Shown: positions 16,299 through 22,284, counted from the first letter of the stretch. The stretch is DNA of 22,285 nt from Patescibacteria group bacterium (GCA_023380755.1 JAMCSD010000007.1:1-22285); one strand, 5' to 3'. Numbers and translations: made by a program. The notes: generated by a model not told the origin, from the sequence alone.

Positions 16299-17030
16299 TT
16301 ATTTTGTTGGTGGTGTTAACTTAGTCGTTGTGATCGGTGTGTTAAATTCTAAGCTTTGGATCTTTTGTTGTGGTGCTGACTCTTCATTATATATTCGGTA
16401 CATTAACTGGATTAACTCCTTAGTTGATAATGGCTTCACCTCTAATCCCAATCGCGCAAACAACCGCATAATATGGTCTCGTCTTGGTTCCAAGCTGGCC
16501 TTCGCCTTATCTAAAATATATTCTTTTGTAAACGGCAGGCTGGTTGGCGCTGGCTTCGGCAAGAATGGTAGTCCGCTAGCAAATGTGTTTTGACCGGTAG
16601 CCGATTTTAACCCTAACTCTAATATTGAAAATGACACCGCAATATAAAATGATTTTGATAACACATCATTTTTTTGCACCATTTCTTCAATAAACTTTCG
16701 GTAATTCTTGATTCGCTCCTTAAGTAGGGGATTATTCCCCGGTTTTTCTTCAAAAGATTGTAAGTAATTCATGTATGAAGTGATATCTTTTGCTGTTGAG
16801 TGAATAATAATTTGCACCGGAAAGTTTAGGGAGTTTAATATCCCGCCATAAGCAAACACTAAAGCTGATTGTTCTTTCTCTGATAATAGGTCAAAATTGA
16901 CCGAGGAAATTTGCATTATCAGGGCGCACGAGCCGTCCTTCAGAATTACAATCCCATCCACAATGTCTTCTATTGGTAGATGGTCTTGGGTCGTACCCTT
17001 AATTGCCATTTTTAGAGGATCAGTCGCCAT
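16299..17030 (-). CDS. TraC-like domain protein of the T4SS-like operon
   Basis: The 243-residue soluble protein starts with a segment characteristic of TraC-like proteins encoded just before VirB4 in Gram-positive and CPR conjugation clusters: LPIEDIVDGIVILKDGS, then a hydrophobic strand and SSVNFDLLSEKEQSALVFAYGG, NSLNFPVQIIIHS. This resembles the N-terminal region of VirB4 itself, so the ATPase function may be divided between two genes. The C-terminal part (PLSTKELIQLMYRIYN) also matches the family. No Walker motifs are present. The ATG at 17030 is chosen from the start of homology; there is no strong Shine-Dalgarno. Confidence 0.8.
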   Translation of the reverse strand: MATDPLKMAIKGTTQDHLPIEDIVDGIVILKDGSCALIMQISSVNFDLLSEKEQSALVFAYGGILNSLNFPVQIIIHSTAKDITSYMNYLQSFEEKPGNNPLLKERIKNYRKFIEEMVQKNDVLSKSFYIAVSFSILELGLKSATGQNTFASGLPFLPKPAPTSLPFTKEYILDKAKASLEPRRDHIMRLFARLGLEVKPLSTKELIQLMYRIYNEESAPQQKIQSLEFNTPITTTKLTPPTK

Positions 17031-17065
17031 AGCTTTTCTCTTTTTATCATACCGTAATTTCTATT

Positions 17066-17093
17066 CACTAATCACTAGTCACTAATTACTAAT
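17066..17093. repeat. Four-copy heptamer tandem repeat
   Basis: CACTAAT, CACTAGT, CACTAAT and TACTAAT stand in tandem with a 7-base period between the TraC-like start and the PrgI-like stop; the last copy overlaps the stop codon at 17093-17095. It is probably replication slippage of a spacer. Confidence 0.65.
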
Positions 17094-18004
17094 TAAGCCA
17101 TTGCTTGAATTTTAATTGGCTGCATTATTTTTCCGGCTAACTGAACGTTCACATTATTGAACTTAAAACCGCCTTTTTCCGGAATAATTAAATATGTCCC
17201 GTTTGCCAGTTGGGTTGCTGTCTTAAACTGTCCCAATGTGTTAGTCTTTAAGACTCGCACTGAATTACCTTCGTTATCTTGGATTTCAATAATGGCATCT
17301 TCCACGATTTTGCCTTCTTTATCTGTCACCATTCCCACTAAAACGTTGGCGACATCTGGTGTATCCGGCATGGGGATAGCTCCAAACACAGCTGTCCCCG
17401 TTGCTTGTGCCTTGGCTGTTTTTAAGTTCAAATCCAATTTTTGATTCCTCCAATCCTCTGATTTAACCTCCCCCCCCATCTCTTTATTTGCTGTTTCTGG
17501 CTGTGGTGCCTTTACTGCTTCCAATCCCGGAACTAACTCTTCTGCTTTTTGGGTTCTGGGCTCTTCTAACTCCACTTCATCGTGGTGTTTTACTGATGGT
17601 AGGGAAGCAATAAATTCTTCCACCCTTTTCTCATCCTTTTGGGGAATTTCTTCATCCTTCTCTTCATTTAGGATTTCCAACCTCTTAGTTCTGTCGATTT
17701 CTAGCCAATTTTTTTCCGGTCTCTTTTTCCAGATATAAATTGTCGGTGAATAAATACTTTTTATAAATGAAAATATCCATGTTTCCAATGGTCGGTCCTG
17801 AAAGGGAACGAACGCCATTGCTAATCCAGTTGAAGCCGACACCAACATTAAGGGCCATTTAATAAAAAATACTAGGTGTGAAGTGTTTAGTAACAAGGCA
17901 ATAATAATTCCCCCTGCTGCTTTCCCAAATTGCTTTAGCGTCATGTCTCCGACGAGCTTAAACTCGTAGGAAGTAATTTGTTGTGGAATCGGGTGCTGTT
18001 CCAT
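17093..18004 (-). CDS. PrgI-family (VirB3-like) protein with C-terminal carboxypeptidase-regulatory-like domain
   Basis: Starting at ATG 18004 the protein has 303 residues. The N-terminal 100 (HPIPQQITSYEFKLVGDMTLKQFG, two membrane helices between about 30 and 68, then FQDRPLETW) are typical of PrgI proteins, the Gram-positive/CPR counterpart of VirB3 that works with VirB4 in the inner membrane. A charged Glu/Lys linker (about 105-205) joins a C-terminal beta-sandwich-like domain (218-303) with GMVTDKEGKIVEDAIIEI, then TLGQFKTATQLANGTYLI, the pattern of carboxypeptidase regulatory/CnaB-like domains. A TTG at 18046 would extend the frame by 14 residues but lies within a terminator-like stem, and homology begins at MEQHPIPQQ. 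It is the first gene of the operon. Confidence 0.85.
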   Translation of the reverse strand: MEQHPIPQQITSYEFKLVGDMTLKQFGKAAGGIIIALLLNTSHLVFFIKWPLMLVSASTGLAMAFVPFQDRPLETWIFSFIKSIYSPTIYIWKKRPEKNWLEIDRTKRLEILNEEKDEEIPQKDEKRVEEFIASLPSVKHHDEVELEEPRTQKAEELVPGLEAVKAPQPETANKEMGGEVKSEDWRNQKLDLNLKTAKAQATGTAVFGAIPMPDTPDVANVLVGMVTDKEGKIVEDAIIEIQDNEGNSVRVLKTNTLGQFKTATQLANGTYLIIPEKGGFKFNNVNVQLAGKIMQPIKIQAMA

Positions 18005-18031
18005 TAGTTTAATTTTACAGTATGAAGTAAA

Positions 18032-18088
18032 ACCGAAAAAGTCCAAGGATAAGAGTCAGGCATATTAGTAACCCCAGACTTTTTCGGT
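18032..18088 (-). terminator. Long-stem terminator between the cysteine-motif gene and the T4SS-like operon
   Basis: ACCGAAAAAGTC and GACTTTTTCGGT form a perfect 12-bp inverted repeat (18032-18043 / 18077-18088). In the minus-strand RNA the stem can grow by about five pairs using G-U wobbles, leaving a loop of about 23 bases, and is followed by UUUUAC. It starts four bases after the 18093 gene's stop, as a terminator should. Confidence 0.6.
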
Positions 18089-18091
18089 CAA
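18062..18091 (-). promoter_or_regulatory. Possible promoter of the T4SS-like operon
   Basis: TTGACC (-35, 18086-18091) and TAATAT (-10, 18062-18067) are separated by 18 bases on the minus strand. Transcription would begin near 18055, about 50 bases before the PrgI ATG. The promoter overlaps the left half of the terminator stem, so it would be a compact terminator/promoter unit. Confidence 0.4.
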
Positions 18092-18092
18092 C

Positions 18093-18632
18093 TTAATTTA
18101 CACTAAAGCCATTTGCTGCCGGCTCCGGTGTCGGTATGCCCACAATGACTTCCAGTATTCCGCCATTTTCTTCTTCCATTTCTTCATCGCTCTTCCAGCC
18201 CACCGTCTTTACCACCAATTGGTCATTCGCAAACACTCCATCCATCTTACACACCTGGCATAGAGGCATTTCTTTGCCATTGAGTGTCAGGGCCAACTTT
18301 CGCCTTCCTATAGGGCACTCGCTTTCGCTTTTATCATCTTGAGTCTCGTTTCCGTTTCTCAACAGTTTTGCCAATACCTCAACCAATTTCCTTCCTGACA
18401 TCGGCAGTTCCCTTATTTGCATCTCTCCGTTTTCAATCTTCACCGCAACGTTTGTTTTTTGAGTTTGTCTCCACGCCAAAAAAGCGCTTGTTAGCAGATC
18501 GCCGGCATCTGCCATTCCTATTGCCCCCAATGTTCTCATCGCCTCTGGGATAAATCCCATGATTATTTCATTCGGCAAATTCATGAACTCTTCCACCAAC
18601 CTCTCCATTCGAATCTGGGTATTTCTGTCCAT
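18093..18632 (-). CDS. Cysteine-motif protein of unknown function (paralogue A)
   Basis: I do not recognise this 179-residue soluble protein. It is clearly a paralogue of the next gene upstream (18866-19321). Shared features are a helical N-terminus, an F-x2-WR motif (residues 51-55), a strand leading to LPMSGRKLVEVLA (LPM-x-GR-x-L), and a cysteine segment C106-x18-C125-x2-C128 followed by a strand with D-x-L/V-VV. The C-terminus is acidic, then Pro-rich (GIPTPEPAANG), and absent from the paralogue. Three of the four cysteines expected for a zinc ribbon are present; position 103 is Glu. ATG at 18632 with a strong AAAGGAG Shine-Dalgarno. It has its own promoter (18756-18784) and a structured leader. 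Confidence 0.8.
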   Translation of the reverse strand: MDRNTQIRMERLVEEFMNLPNEIIMGFIPEAMRTLGAIGMADAGDLLTSAFLAWRQTQKTNVAVKIENGEMQIRELPMSGRKLVEVLAKLLRNGNETQDDKSESECPIGRRKLALTLNGKEMPLCQVCKMDGVFANDQLVVKTVGWKSDEEMEEENGGILEVIVGIPTPEPAANGFSVN

Positions 18633-18748
18633 TAGTCTCCTTTCCTTGGACTTAAAAATTCACTCTTCAAGCTTCCCTTACGCCTTGTAAGCTTACTTTC
18701 AGAGTGACTCACACCCTTTTAATGTACCCTTTGGAACCTTTTCCCAAA
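18633..18748 (-). promoter_or_regulatory. Structured 5' leader of paralogue A
   Basis: Transcription from the promoter at 18756-18784 would give a leader of about 115 bases. It can form CTTTGG/CCAAAG (18729-18734 / 18744-18749) and a larger hairpin CACTCT/AGAGTG (18661-18666 / 18701-18706) enclosing paired AAGCTT arms (18669-18674 / 18689-18694); the perfect palindrome GTAAGCTTAC (18687-18696) offers an alternative fold. The large hairpin is followed on the minus strand by AATTTTT, so it could act as an attenuator before the AGGAG Shine-Dalgarno (18637-18641). Confidence 0.5.
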
Positions 18749-18755
18749 GAGACTT

Positions 18756-18784
18756 ATAATATAACACTGTCGGGGGATTGTCAA
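18756..18784 (-). promoter_or_regulatory. Strong sigma-70-type promoter for paralogue A
   Basis: On the minus strand TTGACA (18779-18784) is followed after exactly 17 bases by TATTAT (18756-18761). The -35 is perfect and the -10 has one mismatch. It is one of the two best promoters I find in the window. Confidence 0.8.
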
Positions 18785-18821
18785 AAATTACTCTTAAATA
18801 TCCGAGGAAAAAGAATTCCTA

Positions 18822-18856
18822 AAGTAAGCCTTCCAGGCATTTTGGAAGGCTTACTT
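18822..18856 (-). terminator. Terminator hairpin after paralogue B
   Basis: AAGTAAGCCTTCC (18822-18834) and GGAAGGCTTACTT (18844-18856) form a perfect 13-bp stem with a 9-base loop, nine bases beyond the stop of the 18866 gene. The T-run after it is poor (UUUAGGAAUUCUUUUU), so it may be an RNA-stabilising hairpin or a weak terminator. Confidence 0.65.
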
Positions 18857-18865
18857 CCTCTAAAA

Positions 18866-19321
18866 TCAATTGTCGTTCCCGTCAGCCTCGGCTTGTGGCC
18901 AAATCACCACATGGTCACCTTCTATTAACCCCACCCGGCACAACGTACAACACCCCACCGTCTCATCGTTCAGAATAAAATCAGCCTTAATCTTGCCCAA
19001 CCGGCAACCTTTGCAATCATCTCGATTAACACTTGTCGGTTCTGGTCTATGTATTCCGGCTTGTTCCGCTAAATCGCGAATTAAATAGCGGCCAGCCATT
19101 GGCAAATGAAGTCTTCGTTGGGTCAAATCCGCGACGCTCACCCAGACGGGTACCACCTTCATTCGGCGCCAAGATTGAAACATTTCTCCAGCTAAAACCT
19201 CATCATTTAGAGACTTATGGTCAGAATTTCGTAAAACCGCCGGGGCAAATGGCACAAGATCAGCTGCCGATAATTCACTCATCAGGTCAACCTGTCGCTT
19301 CATTCGGCTTGCGATATCCAT
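18866..19321 (-). CDS. Cysteine-motif protein of unknown function (paralogue B), four-Cys zinc-ribbon-like
   Basis: This 151-residue protein is not recognised beyond its paralogy to the 18093-18632 product. The two align with FQSWRRMK against FLAWRQTQ, LPMAGRYLIRDLAEQ against LPMSGRKLVEVLAKL, and the cysteines at the same residue numbers. Here the cysteines are C103-x2-C106 and C125-x2-C128 (plus C124), a full zinc-ribbon-like pair of CxxC knuckles 18 residues apart, followed by GDHVVIW. I infer zinc binding and possibly nucleic-acid binding. I chose ATG at 19321, which has AAGGAG 10 bases upstream; a TTG at 19351 would place that Shine-Dalgarno inside the gene. Own promoter, long leader with hairpins, and terminator hairpin after the stop. 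Confidence 0.8.
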   Translation of the reverse strand: MDIASRMKRQVDLMSELSAADLVPFAPAVLRNSDHKSLNDEVLAGEMFQSWRRMKVVPVWVSVADLTQRRLHLPMAGRYLIRDLAEQAGIHRPEPTSVNRDDCKGCRLGKIKADFILNDETVGCCTLCRVGLIEGDHVVIWPQAEADGNDN

Positions 19322-19375
19322 CTTTATTTCGCTCCTTTTTCCTCGGACCAAATTATCTTTGCCGTTTCCTCGCTT

Positions 19376-19458
19376 GGAGCGCTGTGCTCCGGAGGTTGTC
19401 CGGCCTCTAACATAGTCCGAATGACTATGTTAACGTGCATTTTCTGGGAAAAACCCAG
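19376..19458 (-). promoter_or_regulatory. Hairpin ladder in the 5' leader of paralogue B
   Basis: Four perfect inverted repeats follow each other, each with a 5-base loop: CTGGG/CCCAG (19444-19458), TAACATAGTC/GACTATGTTA (19408-19432), CCGGA/TCCGG (19389-19403) and GGAGC/GCTCC (19376-19390). The last two overlap by two bases and so compete. All lie within the leader of about 138 bases expected from the promoter at 19467-19495. I do not match it to a known riboswitch. The region is not coding: the exonuclease homology starts only at 19535. Confidence 0.6.
19408..19432. repeat. 10-bp inverted repeat, operator-like or RNA hairpin
   Basis: TAACATAGTC and GACTATGTTA are perfect 10-bp arms around CGAAT, between the divergent paralogue B and exonuclease genes. 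The length and spacing fit a dimeric repressor site. As RNA it would be the most stable hairpin of the leader. Confidence 0.7.
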
Positions 19459-19466
19459 TGTCCCTC

Positions 19467-19495
19467 ATCATATCGTTTCTGTCCTTTTCTGTCAA
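19467..19495 (-). promoter_or_regulatory. Strong sigma-70-type promoter for paralogue B
   Basis: On the minus strand TTGACA (19490-19495), 17 bases, then TATGAT (19467-19472). The arrangement is the same as the paralogue A promoter (TTGACA-17-TATTAT). Transcription would start near 19459, at the first hairpin of the leader. Confidence 0.8.
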
Positions 19496-19534
19496 GAAAA
19501 TCCGTTGCCTTTCTTCTCGATGGTAAACTTGACT

Positions 19535-20488
19535 ATGGGTAAACTCCTTATTATTGATTCTCACGCTATTGCTCATCGGGCCTATCATTCTATTCCCCCT
19601 TTAACCCACAATGGCCAGGTCGTTAACGTACTTTATGGTTTTTATTCCATGTTGCTTTCTGCCGTTAAAGAGCTTCACCCTCGGTATGTTATCGTTTGCT
19701 CCGATTCCCCTGGGCCGACCTTTCGCAACACTGAATTTTTGGGTTATCGTTCCAAACGGGCCATTCCTGACCATGATTTGATATCTCAGTTTCCCTTATT
19801 GGATGACAGCCTTAAAAAGGCCGATTTGCCCCTCTTTGCTGTCGGCGGTTATGAAGCCGACGATCTCATTGCTACTGTTACTCACCAAGCCCTCCGTAAA
19901 GTTGGTCGGAAATCCCAACGTCATCTAGTTAATGAAGTCATCATTATTACTGGCGACAAGGATTTAATGCAGTTGGTTACCCCTCAAGTCAAGCTTTTCA
20001 TGCCGATTCATGGCCTTTCTGAAACCAAGCTTTTCGGCCCTGCCGAGGTCCGGGAAAAATTAGGCGTTCGTCCCGATCAGGTGGTGGACCTTAAGGCCCT
20101 TGTTGGTGACAATTCGGATTGTTATCCCGGTGTTCCTGGCATTGGTCCCAAGACGGCCGTCAATCTTCTTGAAAAATACCAAACTCTCGACCATATTTAT
20201 CAACATCTGGATGTTATCGATGGCACCGCCAAAGACAAACTCCTCCGTGCCAAGGAAGACGCCTATCTTTCCCAGCGCCTAGCCCAGTTAGTTACCGACA
20301 TCCCTTTGGTTAAGTTTAAGCTTGCTTCTGCTCGTTGGCACCAAAATCGCCTCCAAAAATTAGCCGCAGTTTTTAACGACTATGGCTTTCGTTCCCTCGT
20401 CTCCCGACTAGAGAATCATCACGGGTTAGCAAAATCCACCAAAAAGAAACCTAATTCCGTTGACCCCAACCAAGGATCTCTATTTTAA
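19535..20488 (+). CDS. Stand-alone 5'-3' exonuclease (PolA N-terminal-type, PIN/H3TH)
   Basis: From ATG 19535 the protein has 317 residues. It has the flap-nuclease acidic residues in order: D8 (LLIIDSHAIAHRAYHS), D57, GYEADDL (E107, D109, D110), TGDKDL (D141, D143) and GDNSDCYPGVPGIGPKTA (D192, D195) with the helix-hairpin-helix. It matches the exonuclease domain of DNA polymerase I, which removes RNA primers and flaps; no polymerase domain follows, as is usual for stand-alone versions. Earlier ATGs at 19520 and 19421 would add residues without homology, and 19421 lies within the palindrome at 19408-19432. No Shine-Dalgarno or convincing promoter is seen. A glycosyltransferase follows in 19 bases. 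Confidence 0.92.
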   Translation: MGKLLIIDSHAIAHRAYHSIPPLTHNGQVVNVLYGFYSMLLSAVKELHPRYVIVCSDSPGPTFRNTEFLGYRSKRAIPDHDLISQFPLLDDSLKKADLPLFAVGGYEADDLIATVTHQALRKVGRKSQRHLVNEVIIITGDKDLMQLVTPQVKLFMPIHGLSETKLFGPAEVREKLGVRPDQVVDLKALVGDNSDCYPGVPGIGPKTAVNLLEKYQTLDHIYQHLDVIDGTAKDKLLRAKEDAYLSQRLAQLVTDIPLVKFKLASARWHQNRLQKLAAVFNDYGFRSLVSRLENHHGLAKSTKKKPNSVDPNQGSLF

Positions 20489-20507
20489 AAATTTAAAAAT
20501 AAAAACG

Positions 20508-21683
20508 TTGAAAATTGCCTTAGTTCACGACTATTTAAAAGAAATTGGCGGTGCCGAGCGTGTCCTTGAGGCTCTTTCCGATCTTTATCCTGATGCCCCC
20601 ATCTTTACCACCCTTTACCAGCCTTCTGCTTTTGGCCCCCATCGCGCCCGCCTGGAAAAGAAGTGGGGGAGTCGGGTCCATCAAAGCTTTTTCCGCTTTA
20701 TTCCTTTTGCTCCTAAACTCATTAGCCCGCTCCGCCTTTTGTCTCCTTGGGCTTTCAAACAATTTAACTTTTCTGATTTTGATCTTATCATCACTTCCGC
20801 TACTGGCGCCTATTTTCCTAATGCCTTGAACAAAAAAAGTGCTCGTCTGGTGTGTTACTGCCACACGCCACCGCGTTATCTTTATGGTCTTCCCACTGCC
20901 CGCAACATCAAAAAATACCCTTTAGCTAACGCCCTAGCCGAAGTTGTCAATCACTTTTTGCGCCTTCTTGATTTTCATTGGGCTCAAAACGTCGACCAGT
21001 TTATTGCCAATTCCCACACCACCGCCGCTCGCATCCAAAAATTTTATCGTCGTGATTCCGTTGTTATCAATCCGCCGGTGGATACACCAAAACAAGCGAA
21101 GGATGATTTTTTAGAATCGCAGCGAACGCGAGTCAACGAGCCCGAAGGTAGCGAGCATCACAAAAAATCACCTGAGCAACTTCCTTTTTATGTAACCGGT
21201 GGCCGCCTTGCCCGGGCCAAACGCTTTGACGTCGCCATTGAGGCCTGCAACCAACTTAATGTTCCCCTCAAAGTTTATGGCCGTGATTTTGCCGGCACCG
21301 AAGCCGAGCTTAAAAAACTTTCTGGTCCTACCATCGAGTTTTTAGGGGAGATCGACGATAGCACTAAATATCAACTTTTATCCCAAGCCCGGGCTTTTCT
21401 TTTCCCTTCCGATCACGAAGATTTTGGCATTGCTCCGGTTGAGGCTCTGGCTGTTGGTTGCCCGGTGGTGGCCTACCGCAGTGGGGGAGCCACTGAGACT
21501 ATTTTGGACGGCAAAACCGGCGTCTTTTTTGACGAGCTCACCCCGGCCGCTTGTGCCGCCGCTATCCAGAAATTAGCTAAACTGAAAATTAAACCTGCCG
21601 ATTGTGAGCACCAAGCTGCCAATTTTTCCTCTGAAAAGTTCGCCCAAAAAATAAAGTCTACTATCCACAAATATGAATCCTAA
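20508..21683 (+). CDS. Family 4 glycosyltransferase (GT-B fold)
   Basis: The homology starts at a TTG codon (20508): KIALVHDYLKEIGGAERVLE, then DLYPDAPIFTTLY, the common start of GT4 enzymes. The C-terminal domain has FYVTGGRLARAKRFDVAI, FLGEIDD and HEDFGIAPVEALAVGCPVVAYRSGG, including the E-x7-E sugar-nucleotide motif. It would transfer a sugar from a nucleotide donor to a lipid or glycan acceptor at the cytoplasmic membrane. An upstream TTG (20460) would overlap the exonuclease gene by 29 bases and adds no homology. The product has 391 residues, of which about 22 (199-221, just before the C-terminal domain) come from a palindromic insertion. Its end overlaps the kinase gene by 11 bases. Confidence 0.9.
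   Translation: MKIALVHDYLKEIGGAERVLEALSDLYPDAPIFTTLYQPSAFGPHRARLEKKWGSRVHQSFFRFIPFAPKLISPLRLLSPWAFKQFNFSDFDLIITSATGAYFPNALNKKSARLVCYCHTPPRYLYGLPTARNIKKYPLANALAEVVNHFLRLLDFHWAQNVDQFIANSHTTAARIQKFYRRDSVVINPPVDTPKQAKDDFLESQRTRVNEPEGSEHHKKSPEQLPFYVTGGRLARAKRFDVAIEACNQLNVPLKVYGRDFAGTEAELKKLSGPTIEFLGEIDDSTKYQLLSQARAFLFPSDHEDFGIAPVEALAVGCPVVAYRSGGATETILDGKTGVFFDELTPAACAAAIQKLAKLKIKPADCEHQAANFSSEKFAQKIKSTIHKYES
21104..21170. repeat. Palindromic element inserted in frame in the glycosyltransferase linker
   Basis: TGATTTTTT (21104-21112) and AAAAAATCA (21162-21170) are perfect 9-bp terminal inverted arms around a GC-richer core with repeated GCGA/CGAG units. The 67-bp block is read in frame as a hydrophilic peptide (ESQRTRVNEPEGSEHHKK) between the two GT-B domains. 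Base composition and codon use (CGA, GCG, ACG) differ from the gene around it. Confidence 0.65.
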
Positions 21684-22179
21684 TCTTATTTTAATGTGTG
21701 GACTTTCTTTCTCCGGTAAATCATACTTAGCCCAGAAAATATCCGCTTATTTGGACGCTGATATCATTTCTCTTGACCAAATTAATCAAGAAAGGGGATT
21801 AAATAGCAACCAATTTATTCCGGTCGAAGAATGGGAAAAAACTTCTCAAATAACCCGCACTCGCTTAAAAGAAACCCTAACCCGCGGTAAAAATGTCATC
21901 ATTGACGATACCAATCCATTATTAAAGCTTCGTCGTCGATTTCGAAAAGTAGCTGATGATTTAGGGCTCCAAACAGTTGTTGTTTATCTCGATATTCCTT
22001 TGGAAGTTATCCATGAAAGAATCAAAAATAATAAACAGACCAAACAACGTCACCTAGCCCCTTCTTTTACCCTCGATAATTTAATCAAAATGTTTGAGGT
22101 GCCAAGAGTTCCCGAAGAAAATGTGATTGTCTATAAAAACGATACCAATCTTGAAGACTGGCTCAAAACTAATTTCTAA
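21673..22179 (+). CDS. P-loop kinase-like protein (AAA_33 type)
   Basis: The 168-residue protein has a Walker A GLSFSGKS (residues 10-17) at the end of a hydrophobic strand (NLILMC), a second strand NVIIDDTNPLLKLRRRF with the acidic pair, and YLDIPLEVIHERIKNNK, a lid-like segment with basic residues. This is the layout of small ATP-dependent kinases such as polynucleotide kinase, shikimate-kinase-like or zeta-toxin-like proteins. The substrate cannot be told. No antitoxin-like gene lies beside it. The ATG at 21673 lies inside the end of the glycosyltransferase gene, so the two are co-translated. Codon use is more AT-rich than its neighbour, which may mean a separate origin. Confidence 0.82.
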   Translation: MNPNLILMCGLSFSGKSYLAQKISAYLDADIISLDQINQERGLNSNQFIPVEEWEKTSQITRTRLKETLTRGKNVIIDDTNPLLKLRRRFRKVADDLGLQTVVVYLDIPLEVIHERIKNNKQTKQRHLAPSFTLDNLIKMFEVPRVPEENVIVYKNDTNLEDWLKTNF

Positions 22180-22182
22180 TTA

Positions 22183-22284
22183 TTAACTTTGCCTTGTAAT
22201 ATTCCACGCTACACAATTTCGTGCAAACTGTTTTAAGGATCCGCATTTAATTACTATCGCTTCTGGTGAAAATACTGCCGCATA
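22183..22284 (-). CDS. Possible 3' end of a gene entering from the right edge
   Basis: One minus-strand frame is open for 33 codons from the window edge to TAA at 22183, ending with ARNCVAWNITRQS. It would converge with the kinase gene across three bases. The stretch is short enough to be open by chance, no family is recognisable, and the other frames are closed sooner. Confidence 0.3.
   Translation of the reverse strand, partial: YAAVFSPEAIVIKCGSLKQFARNCVAWNITRQS

Noticed and set aside
17950..17970. ACGAG/CTCGT inverted repeat in the PrgI-like gene
   Set aside because: It encodes YEFKLV, part of the conserved PrgI start region, so it is not an inserted element.
18005..18046. TTG start at 18046 extending the PrgI-like protein
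   Set aside because: It lies inside the terminator-like stem, has no ribosome binding site and adds residues before the conserved start.
18731..18760. Plus-strand promoter-like TTGGAA-18-TATAAT
   Set aside because: No plus-strand gene follows; the same AT-rich block is the -10 of the much better minus-strand promoter.
19421..19534. ATG at 19421 as the exonuclease start
   Set aside because: It lies in the 10-bp palindrome, and the 38 extra residues show no homology to the exonuclease N-terminus.
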